In this document: one piece after another, positions 34,715-44,288 of the stretch
How the letters are laid out: every line of letters starts with the position of its first letter
Position numbering within the stretch: position 1 is the stretch's first letter
Source of the DNA: Pseudomonadota bacterium
GTDB lineage: Bacteria; Bdellovibrionota; Bacteriovoracia; Bacteriovoracales; Bacteriovoracaceae
DNA: 64,000 bases
NCBI GenBank assembly: GCA_027488375.1
Contig: JAIYBW010000006.1
Coordinates: 105,415 to 169,414, forward strand
Direction of reading: 5' to 3'
Notes under the pieces: generated by a model
The model's database searches: none
Told to the model about the DNA's origin: nothing
The model's input: only the letters and a program-made list of their open reading frames with translations
Program-made: the position numbers and the translations under genes

Positions 34715-35494
34715 ATGACAGGGATGCATAAAGAAGATTTTGTAAGTGCAATAAAAACACAAGGCTATTATATATCACACAATGTGCTGAGTTCCGATGA
34801 TGTAAAGTCTTTAAAAACACAACTCGAGTATGCAATTGAAAATGATAAGAGGCTATACAGTTCGCAAAACTATAAGGATTACGGAATGGTGATGCTCTGT
34901 TCTCTTTATGGGGGAGATTTTATTAGCCTTTTTGATAACAAAAAGTTAACCGAGCCATTCGAGTGGATCCTTGGGGAGGGGTGTATTGTCTATGCTTACA
35001 CCTCTTCTTCGATGCCTCCCAAGGGAAGTAACTATTCTAATCGTATTCATGTCGATTGCCCACGATTGATTACAAATTATATAACCAATATGGGAGCTAC
35101 GATACTGTTAGATGATTTTACTTTCGAAAATGGGGCAACTCAATTCTTGCCTTATTCTCAAAACCGTCTAGATTCACCTTCCGCTGAAGAGTTTTCAAAA
35201 AGTGCTCTAATGGTTGTTGCTCCAGCTGGTAGTGTGTTTTATTTTAATGCTAGACTTTGGCACTCTGGAGGTGAAAACCAGACAGATCGTTGGAGACACG
35301 CTTTGACAATTAACATGTGCAGATCTTATATGAAGCAGAGAATTGATATTCCACGAGCAATGATAAATATCCCTACTGAGCAAATAAGTGAAAAAGCTCA
35401 ACAGAAATTGGGTTTTCATTCTCAACCTCCGACTAGTATGGAGGAATATTACAAACCTTTAAGTGAAAGATCATTTAAGCAAACCGTAGAGTAA
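34715..35494 (+). CDS. Phytanoyl-CoA dioxygenase (PhyH)-family protein
   Basis: A 259-residue non-haem Fe(II)/2-oxoglutarate dioxygenase. The facial triad is visible as HVD (NRIHVDCP) and the distal histidine in RLWHSGGENQTDRWRHALTI, where the following arginine binds 2-oxoglutarate. The ATG at 34715 follows TTAAGG; another ATG three codons later is also possible. PhyH-type enzymes in polysaccharide clusters hydroxylate or otherwise oxidise small molecules or sugar substituents; the substrate is unknown. It begins 4 bases after the GtrB-like gene and is followed by a methyltransferase. Confidence 0.88.
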   Translation: MTGMHKEDFVSAIKTQGYYISHNVLSSDDVKSLKTQLEYAIENDKRLYSSQNYKDYGMVMLCSLYGGDFISLFDNKKLTEPFEWILGEGCIVYAYTSSSMPPKGSNYSNRIHVDCPRLITNYITNMGATILLDDFTFENGATQFLPYSQNRLDSPSAEEFSKSALMVVAPAGSVFYFNARLWHSGGENQTDRWRHALTINMCRSYMKQRIDIPRAMINIPTEQISEKAQQKLGFHSQPPTSMEEYYKPLSERSFKQTVE

Positions 35495-35502
35495 GGAAAA
35501 AT

Positions 35503-36363
35503 ATGAATAACAAGCCATCAAAAAGTAGCGTAATATCTGCAAATATTGAATTACACACGGCTTTAGCTGATGTTTATAACAAAGAAGAGCCTCATTGGAG
35601 ACCTGAAAATATTGAGAGAGTTACTTCCAAGCTTCAAAAAATAAAAGAAAAAACAAATGGTACTAAATTATTAGATTTGGGGTGTGGTACAGGTTTTATT
35701 ATTAACATTGCGAAAAATTTAAAATTCACTGAAATCCAAGGTTTTGATATTACTAAAGCAATGACAGACCAGATCGATAGAAACTATCCAGAAGGAATTG
35801 TGAATGTCACTTTGAGGGATACCGCAGAAATCGATAGTCCAAGCAATTATTTTGACGTGGCAACAGCATATACATTTCTTAGTCATCTAGATGATATTTC
35901 CCCAACATTAAAACAAGCCTATCGATGTTTAAAACCCGGCGGTATGGTTTATTCTGATCTTGATCCTAATGCTGCTTTCTGGGAGAGTTTGAATAAGCTC
36001 GACAGCGAGAGAAGTTATGATGAGTATATTGACAGGGAAATAAAGCACACAAAACATATTGATCGCTTATTATTTGAAAAATATAAAATTTCTCCCGAGG
36101 TTTACAACATTGCTGAATTTCAAAAGACTCAGAGTCATGGTCTGTCAAAAGGGTATATTGAGAAAGTTTTGACAGAAATAGGATTTAAAAATGTGGTAGT
36201 CACATTTGAGTGGTTTGTTGGTCAGGGAATTATTAATAACGATCTATCATTAACCAAAGATGAGAGAGCGTTAAAAATTGATGCAATAGAGACATACTTG
36301 AGAAAAATGGAACCACTGAGTAATTGTCTTTTTAAGTATATCTCTTTTACTGCTCAAAAATGA
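35503..36363 (+). CDS. Class I SAM-dependent methyltransferase
   Basis: A 286-residue methyltransferase: motif I LLDLGCGTGFIINIAKN, IQGFDITKAMTDQI for the SAM ribose, FDVATAYTFLSHLDDISPTLKQAYRCLKPGGMVYSDLDPNA as motif IV and post-motif region. It lies 8 bases after the PhyH gene and shares its AT-rich composition, so both likely modify the same glycan substituent. The acceptor is not known. Confidence 0.9.
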   Translation: MNNKPSKSSVISANIELHTALADVYNKEEPHWRPENIERVTSKLQKIKEKTNGTKLLDLGCGTGFIINIAKNLKFTEIQGFDITKAMTDQIDRNYPEGIVNVTLRDTAEIDSPSNYFDVATAYTFLSHLDDISPTLKQAYRCLKPGGMVYSDLDPNAAFWESLNKLDSERSYDEYIDREIKHTKHIDRLLFEKYKISPEVYNIAEFQKTQSHGLSKGYIEKVLTEIGFKNVVVTFEWFVGQGIINNDLSLTKDERALKIDAIETYLRKMEPLSNCLFKYISFTAQK

Positions 36364-36408
36364 TTAGATGCTTTAGCATTTCTTCTGATTTTATTTTTAT
36401 TAAAAGAC

Positions 36409-37545
36409 TTAAAAGGTTTTCATCGATTCTAGAATTGATGAAATTACGAATTGGACCTCATGGGTGGTCATCCCATACCATAGTGGCAATCTGACAAGTC
36501 TTTCGCTTTCTTTTGTGGTGAAATTATCGTTACTGTGAAAAAAGCCAAATTCCTGCCCAGCGGGTGATGTGTGAAGGGGCACATAATGAAATGCTGTTTG
36601 AATTTTCTGTTCTTTTAATTTTTCTATCAATTTCGTTCTTGCTTCCAAGTCTTTAAGTTTTATGTAGAACATATGGGCATTATGCTCTGTACAGTGGGGG
36701 GGAGTTGGAAGCTCTATCAGTCCTTTGCCGGCTAGAGTACTTAATCCATCAAGATAAAGTTTCCAAGTTTTTAGTCTGTCTTGATTTATATTATCAATTG
36801 CTTCAAGTTGACCCCAGAGATATGCCATATTGATTTCACTTGGCAAGTAACTGGACCCAATATCAACCCAGGTATATTTATCAACTTGTCCTCGAAAAAA
36901 ACGGGATCTGTTAGTGCCTTTTTCCCTTATAATTTCAGCTCTATCATTAAATTGAATAGAATTGATAAGTAAGGCTCCACCTTCCCCACAGTGATAATTT
37001 TTAGTCTCATGAAAACTAAATGCCCCGAAATGGCCAATCGAGCCTAATGCTCGCCCCTTGTAGGTTGACATAACTCCTTGAGCAGCATCTTCAATAACAT
37101 AAAGACAATATTTATTAGCAATTTCAAGAATTGTGTCCATTTCACAGGCGACACCCGCATAATGGACCGGAACAATTGCCCGAGTTTTAGAAGTAATTGC
37201 TGATTCAATGAGTTTCTCATCTATATTCATGGTATCAGGCCTAACATCAACAAAGACGATTTTAGCTCCTCTTAAAACAAAGGCATTCGCTGTAGAAACA
37301 AAAGTGAACGAAGGCATGATTACCTCGTCGCCAGGCTGAATATCAATAAGGATTGCCGCCATTTCGAGAGCATGGGTGCAAGATGTGGTCATAAGACATT
37401 TTTTTACTTGAAATCTATTTTCAATAAAGCGTGAACATTTTTCTGTGTAATTTCCATCACCACAAAACTTTGTTAAGTTACAAATGATCCCAGGATCAAA
37501 AAATTTAGTAACTGGCTTATTGAATGGGATATCGGAAAATTGCAT
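36409..37545 (-). CDS. wecE: dTDP-4-amino-4,6-dideoxygalactose transaminase (WecE/RffA-like)
   Basis: A PLP-dependent DegT/DnrJ/EryC1-family aminotransferase of 378 residues, very close to enterobacterial WecE across its length: IPFNKP, FCGDGNYTEKC, TTSCTHALEMAAILIDIQPGDEVIMPSFTF, IVPVHYAGVACEMDTI, EDAAQGVMSTYKGRALG, SFHETKNY with the PLP lysine, and REKGTNRSRFFRGQVDKYTW. It would turn dTDP-4-keto-6-deoxyglucose from RfbA/RfbB into dTDP-Fuc4N using glutamate. The reading is on the opposite strand to rfbBA. The identification is strong by recall of the E. coli sequence. Confidence 0.94.
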   Translation of the reverse strand: MQFSDIPFNKPVTKFFDPGIICNLTKFCGDGNYTEKCSRFIENRFQVKKCLMTTSCTHALEMAAILIDIQPGDEVIMPSFTFVSTANAFVLRGAKIVFVDVRPDTMNIDEKLIESAITSKTRAIVPVHYAGVACEMDTILEIANKYCLYVIEDAAQGVMSTYKGRALGSIGHFGAFSFHETKNYHCGEGGALLINSIQFNDRAEIIREKGTNRSRFFRGQVDKYTWVDIGSSYLPSEINMAYLWGQLEAIDNINQDRLKTWKLYLDGLSTLAGKGLIELPTPPHCTEHNAHMFYIKLKDLEARTKLIEKLKEQKIQTAFHYVPLHTSPAGQEFGFFHSNDNFTTKESERLVRLPLWYGMTTHEVQFVISSILESMKTF

Positions 37546-37586
37546 TTTTTTTGACCAGAATAATTATTTTTTTTAGCGATGACAAA

Positions 37587-39176
37587 TTAATTTTGAGTTA
37601 CTTTTATTTTCAACAATCCCAAAGATCTATAATTAGTTGTTTTTTTGTAAAGGAGTGGAGCCACCATTATTGGAAGCATTTCGACATTGCTTATATGTTT
37701 TGATTTTACAAGTTGAACTTTAAAATTAATAGGATCATACTTATAGTTTTCTAAGTTATATTTTGCTGAATGATATTGCTGGCTTTTAGCTATTTTTATA
37801 TCTGATTTACATGAACCAAACCTTGTTTGCTCATTAAATGCGAGCCTGAAAAAACCAGAGAATTCATAAAATCTTATCTTCCTATCCAGTGCCCAGAAGC
37901 CTGATTCGCAGTCAAATGTAAAAGATGTATGAGTTTTAAATAAATTATTAGTTTTGATTTGCTCAATTAAAGCATTCTGCATCAGCCCGTCATGAAAAAG
38001 ATCAAATTGAGTTTGGATATTAGCAAATAAGCAGAATATGACATAGAAAACCAGCAGGATTCTTTTTAAAGTACTGGAATTTACAAGTTTTTTTAGTGCC
38101 TCTATAAGAACCAAGGATAGGCTTAATGATGTCAACAGTTGATGTCTGCTATCCCAATCAAAGTTTTTTGGTGGCTTGCCAACAAGAACATAAGAAAAGA
38201 TTCCTAGCCAGAACAATACGATTCCGAAGTAGATTAGTTTCAAGTCTGGTATCGATTTGCATTCTTTGAAGATTATTCTCTTAACCGAATACATGAAGAT
38301 AATTGCAAGCATTAGAAAAATTATAAATTTAATCCCTTCATTTCCTCCGGTGTAAGACTCAAAAAACAACTTTGGCAACATGGTAAGTGACCGGTAAAAA
38401 TTACCAACATCAATTCGGTTGTAATTACTATAAAGACCACTCGGTGGAAAAAAATAAGATTTTAGGACGAAAAAATAAAAGGGAGAAATAAGAATTCGCC
38501 AGTTCTTTTTGAGAGAATTGAGGAAAAGTACCTTATCACTTCGGGCGTCATTTAAATAGATAGAACCTAGAAATAGAGGGTAAAAATAAGGAAGAGTAGA
38601 GGGAATATTAAAAGAAAATAGAAAAATAAAAGTTATAAGTAGTTCATGGATTATACTTTTTTTCAAATAAAGATTCAAAGTAAGCGCCAAGTAAAGAGAA
38701 AAAAAGCATAATGCGTAGGGGAGGCATATCAATGCTATTCTGGCTTGATTAATAGGAATGATCAAAAATAAAAGAGAAATAACAAAGCTGTTATGTCTTT
38801 TGAACAGATTTAGTTTTATTAAGCATAAATAAACGCAGAGCCCACTGAAAAGATAAGATAAAAATGTAATTGTCCGATAAATTTTTACGCTGTAAGGGTG
38901 TTGAATCAGAAAAGAATGCAAGTATCCCACCCAATCCCAGACGGAGCCTGCCTGATGGAAAGTGTCTAGGATCTCTGCTTGATTATTAAGAATCAAGGTC
39001 CAGTCATCCCAGTAAATACTCGGATTTACCAACATAACCCCATAGGATAGTGTGTAAAAGAAGACTAGCAGAGTAATTGCTAAAGAATGTTTGCTGGAAA
39101 TGGCTTCTGAAAGATTGTTCCAAGCTTTGTTGAATCGTTCTTCGAGAAAAAGCATTAAACTTCCTTTAGCTTTCAA
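37587..39176 (-). CDS. Multi-spanning membrane protein, GT-C glycosyltransferase-like
   Basis: A 529-residue protein with about ten or more membrane helices and a soluble C-terminal region (about 430-529). SIYWDDWTLILNN in the first periplasmic loop contains an acidic pair as in GT-C enzymes, which use polyprenyl-phosphate sugars. It could be the partner of the GtrB-like enzyme at 33775 or a polymerase of the Wzy type. The membrane layout is clear; the function is inferred. It is oriented like wecE, 41 bases upstream of it. Confidence 0.75.
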   Translation of the reverse strand: MKAKGSLMLFLEERFNKAWNNLSEAISSKHSLAITLLVFFYTLSYGVMLVNPSIYWDDWTLILNNQAEILDTFHQAGSVWDWVGYLHSFLIQHPYSVKIYRTITFLSYLFSGLCVYLCLIKLNLFKRHNSFVISLLFLIIPINQARIALICLPYALCFFSLYLALTLNLYLKKSIIHELLITFIFLFSFNIPSTLPYFYPLFLGSIYLNDARSDKVLFLNSLKKNWRILISPFYFFVLKSYFFPPSGLYSNYNRIDVGNFYRSLTMLPKLFFESYTGGNEGIKFIIFLMLAIIFMYSVKRIIFKECKSIPDLKLIYFGIVLFWLGIFSYVLVGKPPKNFDWDSRHQLLTSLSLSLVLIEALKKLVNSSTLKRILLVFYVIFCLFANIQTQFDLFHDGLMQNALIEQIKTNNLFKTHTSFTFDCESGFWALDRKIRFYEFSGFFRLAFNEQTRFGSCKSDIKIAKSQQYHSAKYNLENYKYDPINFKVQLVKSKHISNVEMLPIMVAPLLYKKTTNYRSLGLLKIKVTQN

Positions 39177-39517
39177 GCGGGGGAGGGGCTTATTGTTGGG
39201 GGTTTATAATACCTATATCTAAGGAATTGGTAAACGATTGTCGATTCAAATTTATTTACTAATATTTGATAAATATCGCCTGTTTTTTTGCAAAATCAAA
39301 GAATTGACAAGGTGAGGTCTCATAGATGAAAAAAGGTGAATATATCAATTAAACCATAAGTTATGTCATAGAATTACTTAACATTAGATTCTAATAACTG
39401 AAAGCGATCTATTTTTTAGGATTTTTTGCCACGCGTATCTACACAGCTGACTTTAATTATTTGAGAACCTATTTTCAGGATGGTAATAATAAATAAAAAA
39501 TTAAACAAAGGAATCAC
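39177..39517. other. AT-rich divergent promoter region
   Basis: This 341-base gap separates the divergent GT-C gene and the legionaminic-acid operon and should hold both promoters. I see no small gene. An AAAGGA ribosome binding site for legB ends the region; I could not settle on a -10/-35 pair. Confidence 0.5.
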
Positions 39518-40498
39518 TTGAAGTCAGTACTAGTCACAGGGGCCGATGGTTTTATAGGGTCGCATTTAGTGGAGCTTCTGATTAAGGAGGGTTATGAGGT
39601 TAGAGCCCTAGTTTTATATAATTCTTTTAATGAATGGGGATGGCTTGAAGCTATACCGTGCTTAAATAAAGTAACAATTGTTGCTGGTGACATCAGAGAC
39701 CCTTTCTTTTGCAAAGAAGTCACTAAAGGTATTGATATTGTTTTTCATTTAGCGGCACTTATTGCAATACCATATTCTTATATTGCGCCACAGAGTTATG
39801 TTGATACCAATATTATGGGAACAGTTAATATGGTTAAAGCCGCTATGGAAAATAAGATAAAGCGTTTTATTCATACTTCAACATCTGAAACTTATGGAAC
39901 CGCGATATATGTCCCAATAGATGAAAAACACCCTATGCAGCCTCAGTCGCCTTATAGCGCCTCAAAAATTGCTGCCGATGCAATGGCAATGAGTTTTTAC
40001 AATTCATTTGAGTTTCCTGTGTCAGTTGCGCGACCTTTTAACACTTATGGTCCAAGGCAGTCTGCAAGGGCTGTTATTCCTACAATCATTACTCAGATTG
40101 CAAGTGGGATGAAGGAAATTAAGCTTGGAGATATTACTCCTACAAGGGATTTTAATTATGTAGAAGATACTTGTCGTGGGTTCCTTGAATTGGCAAAATG
40201 TGAAAAAGCTATTGGTAAAACAGTCAATATTGGATCTAATTTTGAAATTTCGATTGGTGACACTTTAAATTTAATAAAAAAAATCATGAACAGTGATGTG
40301 AGATTTATTTTGGATGAGCAAAGAATTCGACCAGAGAAGTCAGAGGTGAACAGACTATGGTGTGATAATTCGCTGATACGTTCTTTGACGGGGTTTCGAC
40401 CAAATTACACTATTGAACAAGGACTTGAGCTTACGGTTGAATGGTTCCTTAAAACTGAAAATTTAAAAAGATACAAAGCAGGCATTTATAATGTTTGA
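39518..40498 (+). CDS. legB: NAD-dependent 4,6-dehydratase LegB
   Basis: First enzyme of the legionaminic-acid branch, forming the 4-keto-6-deoxy nucleotide sugar from GDP- or UDP-GlcNAc. The 326 residues show VTGADGFIGSHLVELL, AALIAIPYSYIAPQSYVDTN, the catalytic STSETYGTA, YSASKIAADAMA and FNTYGPRQSARAVIPTII, a set typical of LegB. The start is TTG with AAAGGA upstream. It overlaps legC by 8 bases. The whole operon through legF is tightly packed. Confidence 0.93.
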   Translation: MKSVLVTGADGFIGSHLVELLIKEGYEVRALVLYNSFNEWGWLEAIPCLNKVTIVAGDIRDPFFCKEVTKGIDIVFHLAALIAIPYSYIAPQSYVDTNIMGTVNMVKAAMENKIKRFIHTSTSETYGTAIYVPIDEKHPMQPQSPYSASKIAADAMAMSFYNSFEFPVSVARPFNTYGPRQSARAVIPTIITQIASGMKEIKLGDITPTRDFNYVEDTCRGFLELAKCEKAIGKTVNIGSNFEISIGDTLNLIKKIMNSDVRFILDEQRIRPEKSEVNRLWCDNSLIRSLTGFRPNYTIEQGLELTVEWFLKTENLKRYKAGIYNV

Positions 40499-41630
40499 AG
40501 AAATAATTACTTTTGTTCGTTCATTGTATGGAGAGGGATATATTCCTCTTCATGAGCCAAAATTCATAGGTAATGAAAAAGCCTATGTTAATGAATGCAT
40601 TGACTCAACCTTTATATCTAGCGTAGGAAAATTCGTAGATAAGTTTGAGCAAATGATATGTGAACAAACTGGCTCGAAATATGCCGTTGCAACAGTTAAT
40701 GGAACGGCAGCTCTTCACGTTTGCCTGATCTTGGCAGATGTAAAGGCAAATGATGAAGTGCTTACTCAGGCATTAACGTTTGTGGCTACGGCTAACGCCG
40801 TTACTTATGTGGGTGCCCATTGTGTTTTTATTGATTCATGTAGCAATAATTTAGGCTTATGTCCTGACGATTTAAAATCTTTTCTCAAAACTCATGCTGA
40901 GATTGGCCATGATGGCTTTTGCTACAATAAAAAAACAAAACGTCGAATTAAGGCGTGTATTCCGATGCATGTTTTTGGTCATCCTGTAAAGCTGGATGAG
41001 ATTATCGAAATTTGTTCAAATTATAATATTGATGTAATTGAAGATGCTGCTGAGTCGTTAGGTAGCTTATACAAGGGAAAGGCAACAGGTACGATTGCTC
41101 CATTGGGTGCTCTGAGTTTTAATGGTAACAAGATTGTTACCAGTGGTGGTGGAGGGGCAATTTTAATTCAAGATGAAAAATTAGCAAAAAAGGCGAAGCA
41201 TTTAACAACTACTGCAAAGGTTCCTCATCGATGGGAGTTCTTTCATGATGAAATTGCTTTTAACTATAGGTTACCTAATTTAAATGCAGCCCTGCTTTGT
41301 GCACAGTTAGAGATGCTCGAGAAGTTTCTGCTTAATAAAAAAGAAACGTCTAATTTATATAAAAAATTCTTTCTTCAAAAAGATATAAAATTTTTGGAAT
41401 GCTCTGAAGACTCAGAATCAAACTATTGGTTAAATGCAGTAATGTTCAAAAACAATAAAGATCAGCAAGAGTTTTTGCAACTTTCAAATAATTCTGGTGT
41501 TATGACTCGTCCAATTTGGAAGCTGATGTCAGATTTACCTGCATTTAAAAATTGTCAAAAAACGGAACTTTTAAATGCAAAAATATTTGAATCAACAGTC
41601 GTTAATTTGCCAAGTTCGGTGAGGCTATGA
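40491..41630 (+). CDS. legC: LegC-family aminotransferase
   Basis: A PLP-dependent aminotransferase of 379 residues that adds the C4 amino group to the LegB product. The N-terminus IPLHEPKFIGNEKAYVNECIDSTFISSVGKFVDKFE is diagnostic of the LegC group. ATVNGTAALHVCL, EDAAESLGSLYKGKATG and SFNGNKIVTSGGGGA, where the lysine binds PLP, complete the fold. It overlaps legB by 8 bases and legH by 4. It is distinct from the WecE-like enzyme at 36409. Confidence 0.94.
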   Translation: MFEEIITFVRSLYGEGYIPLHEPKFIGNEKAYVNECIDSTFISSVGKFVDKFEQMICEQTGSKYAVATVNGTAALHVCLILADVKANDEVLTQALTFVATANAVTYVGAHCVFIDSCSNNLGLCPDDLKSFLKTHAEIGHDGFCYNKKTKRRIKACIPMHVFGHPVKLDEIIEICSNYNIDVIEDAAESLGSLYKGKATGTIAPLGALSFNGNKIVTSGGGGAILIQDEKLAKKAKHLTTTAKVPHRWEFFHDEIAFNYRLPNLNAALLCAQLEMLEKFLLNKKETSNLYKKFFLQKDIKFLECSEDSESNYWLNAVMFKNNKDQQEFLQLSNNSGVMTRPIWKLMSDLPAFKNCQKTELLNAKIFESTVVNLPSSVRL

Positions 41631-42190
41631 AGAAGTTATATCTAATAGGGGGGGGAGGACATTGTAAATCTTCTATCGACGTTATTGAAAGTATGAATGA
41701 ATTTCAAATAGTCGGAATCTTTGATGTCCCAGAAAAAATTGGTCAAGAAGTTCTCGGATATAAAATTTTGGATAGCGACCAAAATTTACCTCACTACATT
41801 AATGATGATTCCTATTTTCTGATAACAATTGGTCAAATTAAGAGCTCGGACCTTAGGATTAAATTATTTGGAATGCCGTTAAATTTTGCAACGATCATTT
41901 CGAAGCGGGCATACGTTTCTTCTTATGCCAAAATTGGTAAAGGAACTATTGTAATGCATGACGTCTTAATAAATGCAGGGGCTGTCATTGGGGAGAACTG
42001 TATAATTAACTCGAAAGCCCTTGTTGAGCATGATGCAGTTATTGGGGATCATTGCCATATTTCTACGGGGGCAATTGTAAATGGTGATTGTGTTATAGGT
42101 AATAGAACTTTCATCGGAAGTAATTCTGTAGTTAGAAATGGAAAGATTATACCCCCAGAAACTATTTTGAGTTTTGGAGAAAAAATATGA
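41627..42190 (+). CDS. legH: LegH/NeuD-like N-acetyltransferase
   Basis: A 187-residue left-handed beta-helix acyltransferase with the PglD/NeuD layout: GGGGHCKSSIDVIES in the nucleotide-sugar binding part, then hexapeptide repeats (VSSYAKIGKGTIVMHDVLINAGAVIGENCIINSKALVEHDAVIGDHCHISTGAIVNGDCVIG) with the catalytic VEHD histidine. It would acetylate the 4-amino group to give the diacetamido sugar. ATGA overlaps join it to legC and legI. Confidence 0.92.
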   Translation: MKKLYLIGGGGHCKSSIDVIESMNEFQIVGIFDVPEKIGQEVLGYKILDSDQNLPHYINDDSYFLITIGQIKSSDLRIKLFGMPLNFATIISKRAYVSSYAKIGKGTIVMHDVLINAGAVIGENCIINSKALVEHDAVIGDHCHISTGAIVNGDCVIGNRTFIGSNSVVRNGKIIPPETILSFGEKI

Positions 42191-43176
42191 GTAAGGTCAT
42201 AATTATTGCGGAGGCCGGAGTAAACCATAATGGAGATTTAAGTCTGGCAAAAAAATTAGTTGAAGCAGCTAAAGATGCAGGTGCTGATTATGTAAAGTTT
42301 CAGTTTTTCAAAGCCGAAAAACTTGTATCAGTAAATGCAAAAAAAGCTGAGTACCAAAAAAAAACGACTGGAAATGATGAATCTCAGTTTGAAATGATTA
42401 AGAAATTAGAGCTTAACGAAGATGATCACAAAATACTGCTAGATTATTGTAAAAATCTGGGGATAGGTTTTTCATCTTCACCATTTGATCTTGAAGGTAT
42501 TGCTTATCTCGATTCTCTTGATCTCGACTTCTTTAAAGTTCCCTCAGGAGAAATTACAAACTTACCATATTTAAGAGAGCTAACAAATTTTAATCGCCAT
42601 ATAATACTTTCAACAGGTATGGCAAACATGGAAGAGATTGAAGCCGCCTTGAACATACTAAGAGGAAATAAAGTCACAGTACTACATTGCAACACTGAAT
42701 ACCCAACTCCGATGGCAGATGTTAATCTTAATGCGATGAAGACGATAGAAGATGTATTTAAGATTGATGTCGGTTATTCAGATCATACACTAGGCATAGA
42801 GGTTCCTGTCGCTGCAGTCGCATTAGGGGCAAAAGTGATAGAGAAACATTTTACTCTTGATAAAAACATGGTTGGTCCTGATCATCAAGCATCTATGGAT
42901 CCATCTGAACTAAAGAAAATGGTAAAATCTATTCGAAATATTGAAAAGGCATTAGGTAGTGGAGTTAAAGCTCCCTCAGATTCTGAAAAGAAAAATATTA
43001 TTATTGCTAGGAAGAGTATTGTTGCTTCTCGAAAAATTGAGAGAGGCGAGATCTTTTCATCTGAGAATATAACTTTAAAAAGACCTGGTTCAGGGATCAG
43101 CCCAATGAATTGGGATTCCGTCATTGGTCAGGTTGCGAAGAGATCATTTACTGAAGATGAGTTTATAGAGATATGA
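42187..43176 (+). CDS. legI: N,N'-diacetyllegionaminic acid synthase LegI (NeuB family)
   Basis: It condenses a 2,4-diacetamido-6-deoxymannose with phosphoenolpyruvate. The 329 residues contain IIIAEAGVNHNGDLSLAKKLVEAAKDAGADYVKFQFFKAEKLV, PSGEITNLPYLRELTNF, LHCNTEYPTP, GYSDHTLGIEVPVAAVALGAKVIEKHFTLDKNMVGPDHQASMDP, and a C-terminal SAF domain (KSIVASRKIERGEIFSSENITLKRPG). The metal and PEP residues are all in place. The 4-base overlaps on both sides show translational coupling. Confidence 0.95.
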   Translation: MSKVIIIAEAGVNHNGDLSLAKKLVEAAKDAGADYVKFQFFKAEKLVSVNAKKAEYQKKTTGNDESQFEMIKKLELNEDDHKILLDYCKNLGIGFSSSPFDLEGIAYLDSLDLDFFKVPSGEITNLPYLRELTNFNRHIILSTGMANMEEIEAALNILRGNKVTVLHCNTEYPTPMADVNLNAMKTIEDVFKIDVGYSDHTLGIEVPVAAVALGAKVIEKHFTLDKNMVGPDHQASMDPSELKKMVKSIRNIEKALGSGVKAPSDSEKKNIIIARKSIVASRKIERGEIFSSENITLKRPGSGISPMNWDSVIGQVAKRSFTEDEFIEI

Positions 43177-44288
43177 GAAAAATTTGCATCATTTCAGGAA
43201 CAAGAGCTGACTATGGCCTTTCATACTGGCTTATGAAAAATTTACAAAGGGATGATCAGTTTGAGTTGCAGATTGTTGTGACTGGCATGCATCTTTCGGC
43301 AAAATTTGGAAATACATGGGAGATGTTTGCAAATGATGGATTTATAATTAGTGATAAAGTTTATCTTGGAGAAATGGAAGATAGTAGAGTGTCAATCCTT
43401 GACCAAGTATCTATAGGAGTAAAAGAATTTGGAAGAAGTTTTCAAAGGCTGAAGCCTGATTTGATTTTTATAGTTGGAGATCGATATGAAATGTTAGCTC
43501 CTTCTCAGGTGGCATTATTTCTCGGGGTCCCTGTTGCTCATATTCATGGCGGAGAAATTACTGAGGGGGCTTTTGACGATATTATACGACATTCAATTAC
43601 GAAAATGAGCACTTATCATTTCACTTCAACTGAGTTGCATAGGAGAAGGGTTATCCAGATGGGCGAAGAGCCTGAAAGAGTGCTTAACGTTGGAGCCGTT
43701 GGTCTTGAAAATATTGTGAATCTTCAGTTTTTATCAAAAGATCAAATCGAGAGAGAATTAAATTTCAAATTTAAAAAGAAAAACTTTCTTGTAACTTATC
43801 ATCCAGTCACGGCTGCCGATGAAGATGCAATAGATGACATTTTAAAAGTTCTTTCAGGTTATTCAGATTTTGGTCAGGTTTTTACACTGCCCAATAGTGA
43901 CCCCGGGCATTCCAAAATAGTTAATAGGTTGAAAAACTATGCCAGAGGAAGAGAAAATGTATATCTAACTGAAAATTTGGGGTCATTGAAATATTTAAGT
44001 CTCATGAAAATAAGTGACGTCGTAATTGGTAATTCTTCAAGTGGAATCATTGAGGCTCCTTTTCTCGGAGTACCGACACTCAATATCGGGGTTCGACAAA
44101 GAGGTAGGCTACATGATTCCTCTGTCGTCGATTGTGTGCCTTCAGAAATTACAGAAAAATTAGAGATGGTACTTAACAAGAAATTTCATAGTAGTTCATT
44201 CTATGGTGATGGAGATAGTTCTTCTAAAATTATAAATTACATTAAAAGTCAACAATTTAAAGTTAAAACGAGATTTTATGATCTCTGA
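43173..44288 (+). CDS. legG: Hydrolysing NDP-sugar 2-epimerase LegG (NeuC family)
   Basis: A 371-residue GT-B-like epimerase that removes the nucleotide while inverting C2 to give the free manno sugar for LegI. The motifs CIISGTRADYGLSYWLM, VTGMHLSAKFGNT, VGDRYEMLAPSQVALFLGVPVAHIHGGEITEGAFDDIIRHSITKMSTYHF and GNSSSGIIEAPFLGVPTLNIGVRQRGR are typical of NeuC/LegG proteins. It overlaps legI by 4 bases and the ptmE-like gene by 11. Confidence 0.95.
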   Translation: MRKICIISGTRADYGLSYWLMKNLQRDDQFELQIVVTGMHLSAKFGNTWEMFANDGFIISDKVYLGEMEDSRVSILDQVSIGVKEFGRSFQRLKPDLIFIVGDRYEMLAPSQVALFLGVPVAHIHGGEITEGAFDDIIRHSITKMSTYHFTSTELHRRRVIQMGEEPERVLNVGAVGLENIVNLQFLSKDQIERELNFKFKKKNFLVTYHPVTAADEDAIDDILKVLSGYSDFGQVFTLPNSDPGHSKIVNRLKNYARGRENVYLTENLGSLKYLSLMKISDVVIGNSSSGIIEAPFLGVPTLNIGVRQRGRLHDSSVVDCVPSEITEKLEMVLNKKFHSSSFYGDGDSSSKIINYIKSQQFKVKTRFYDL

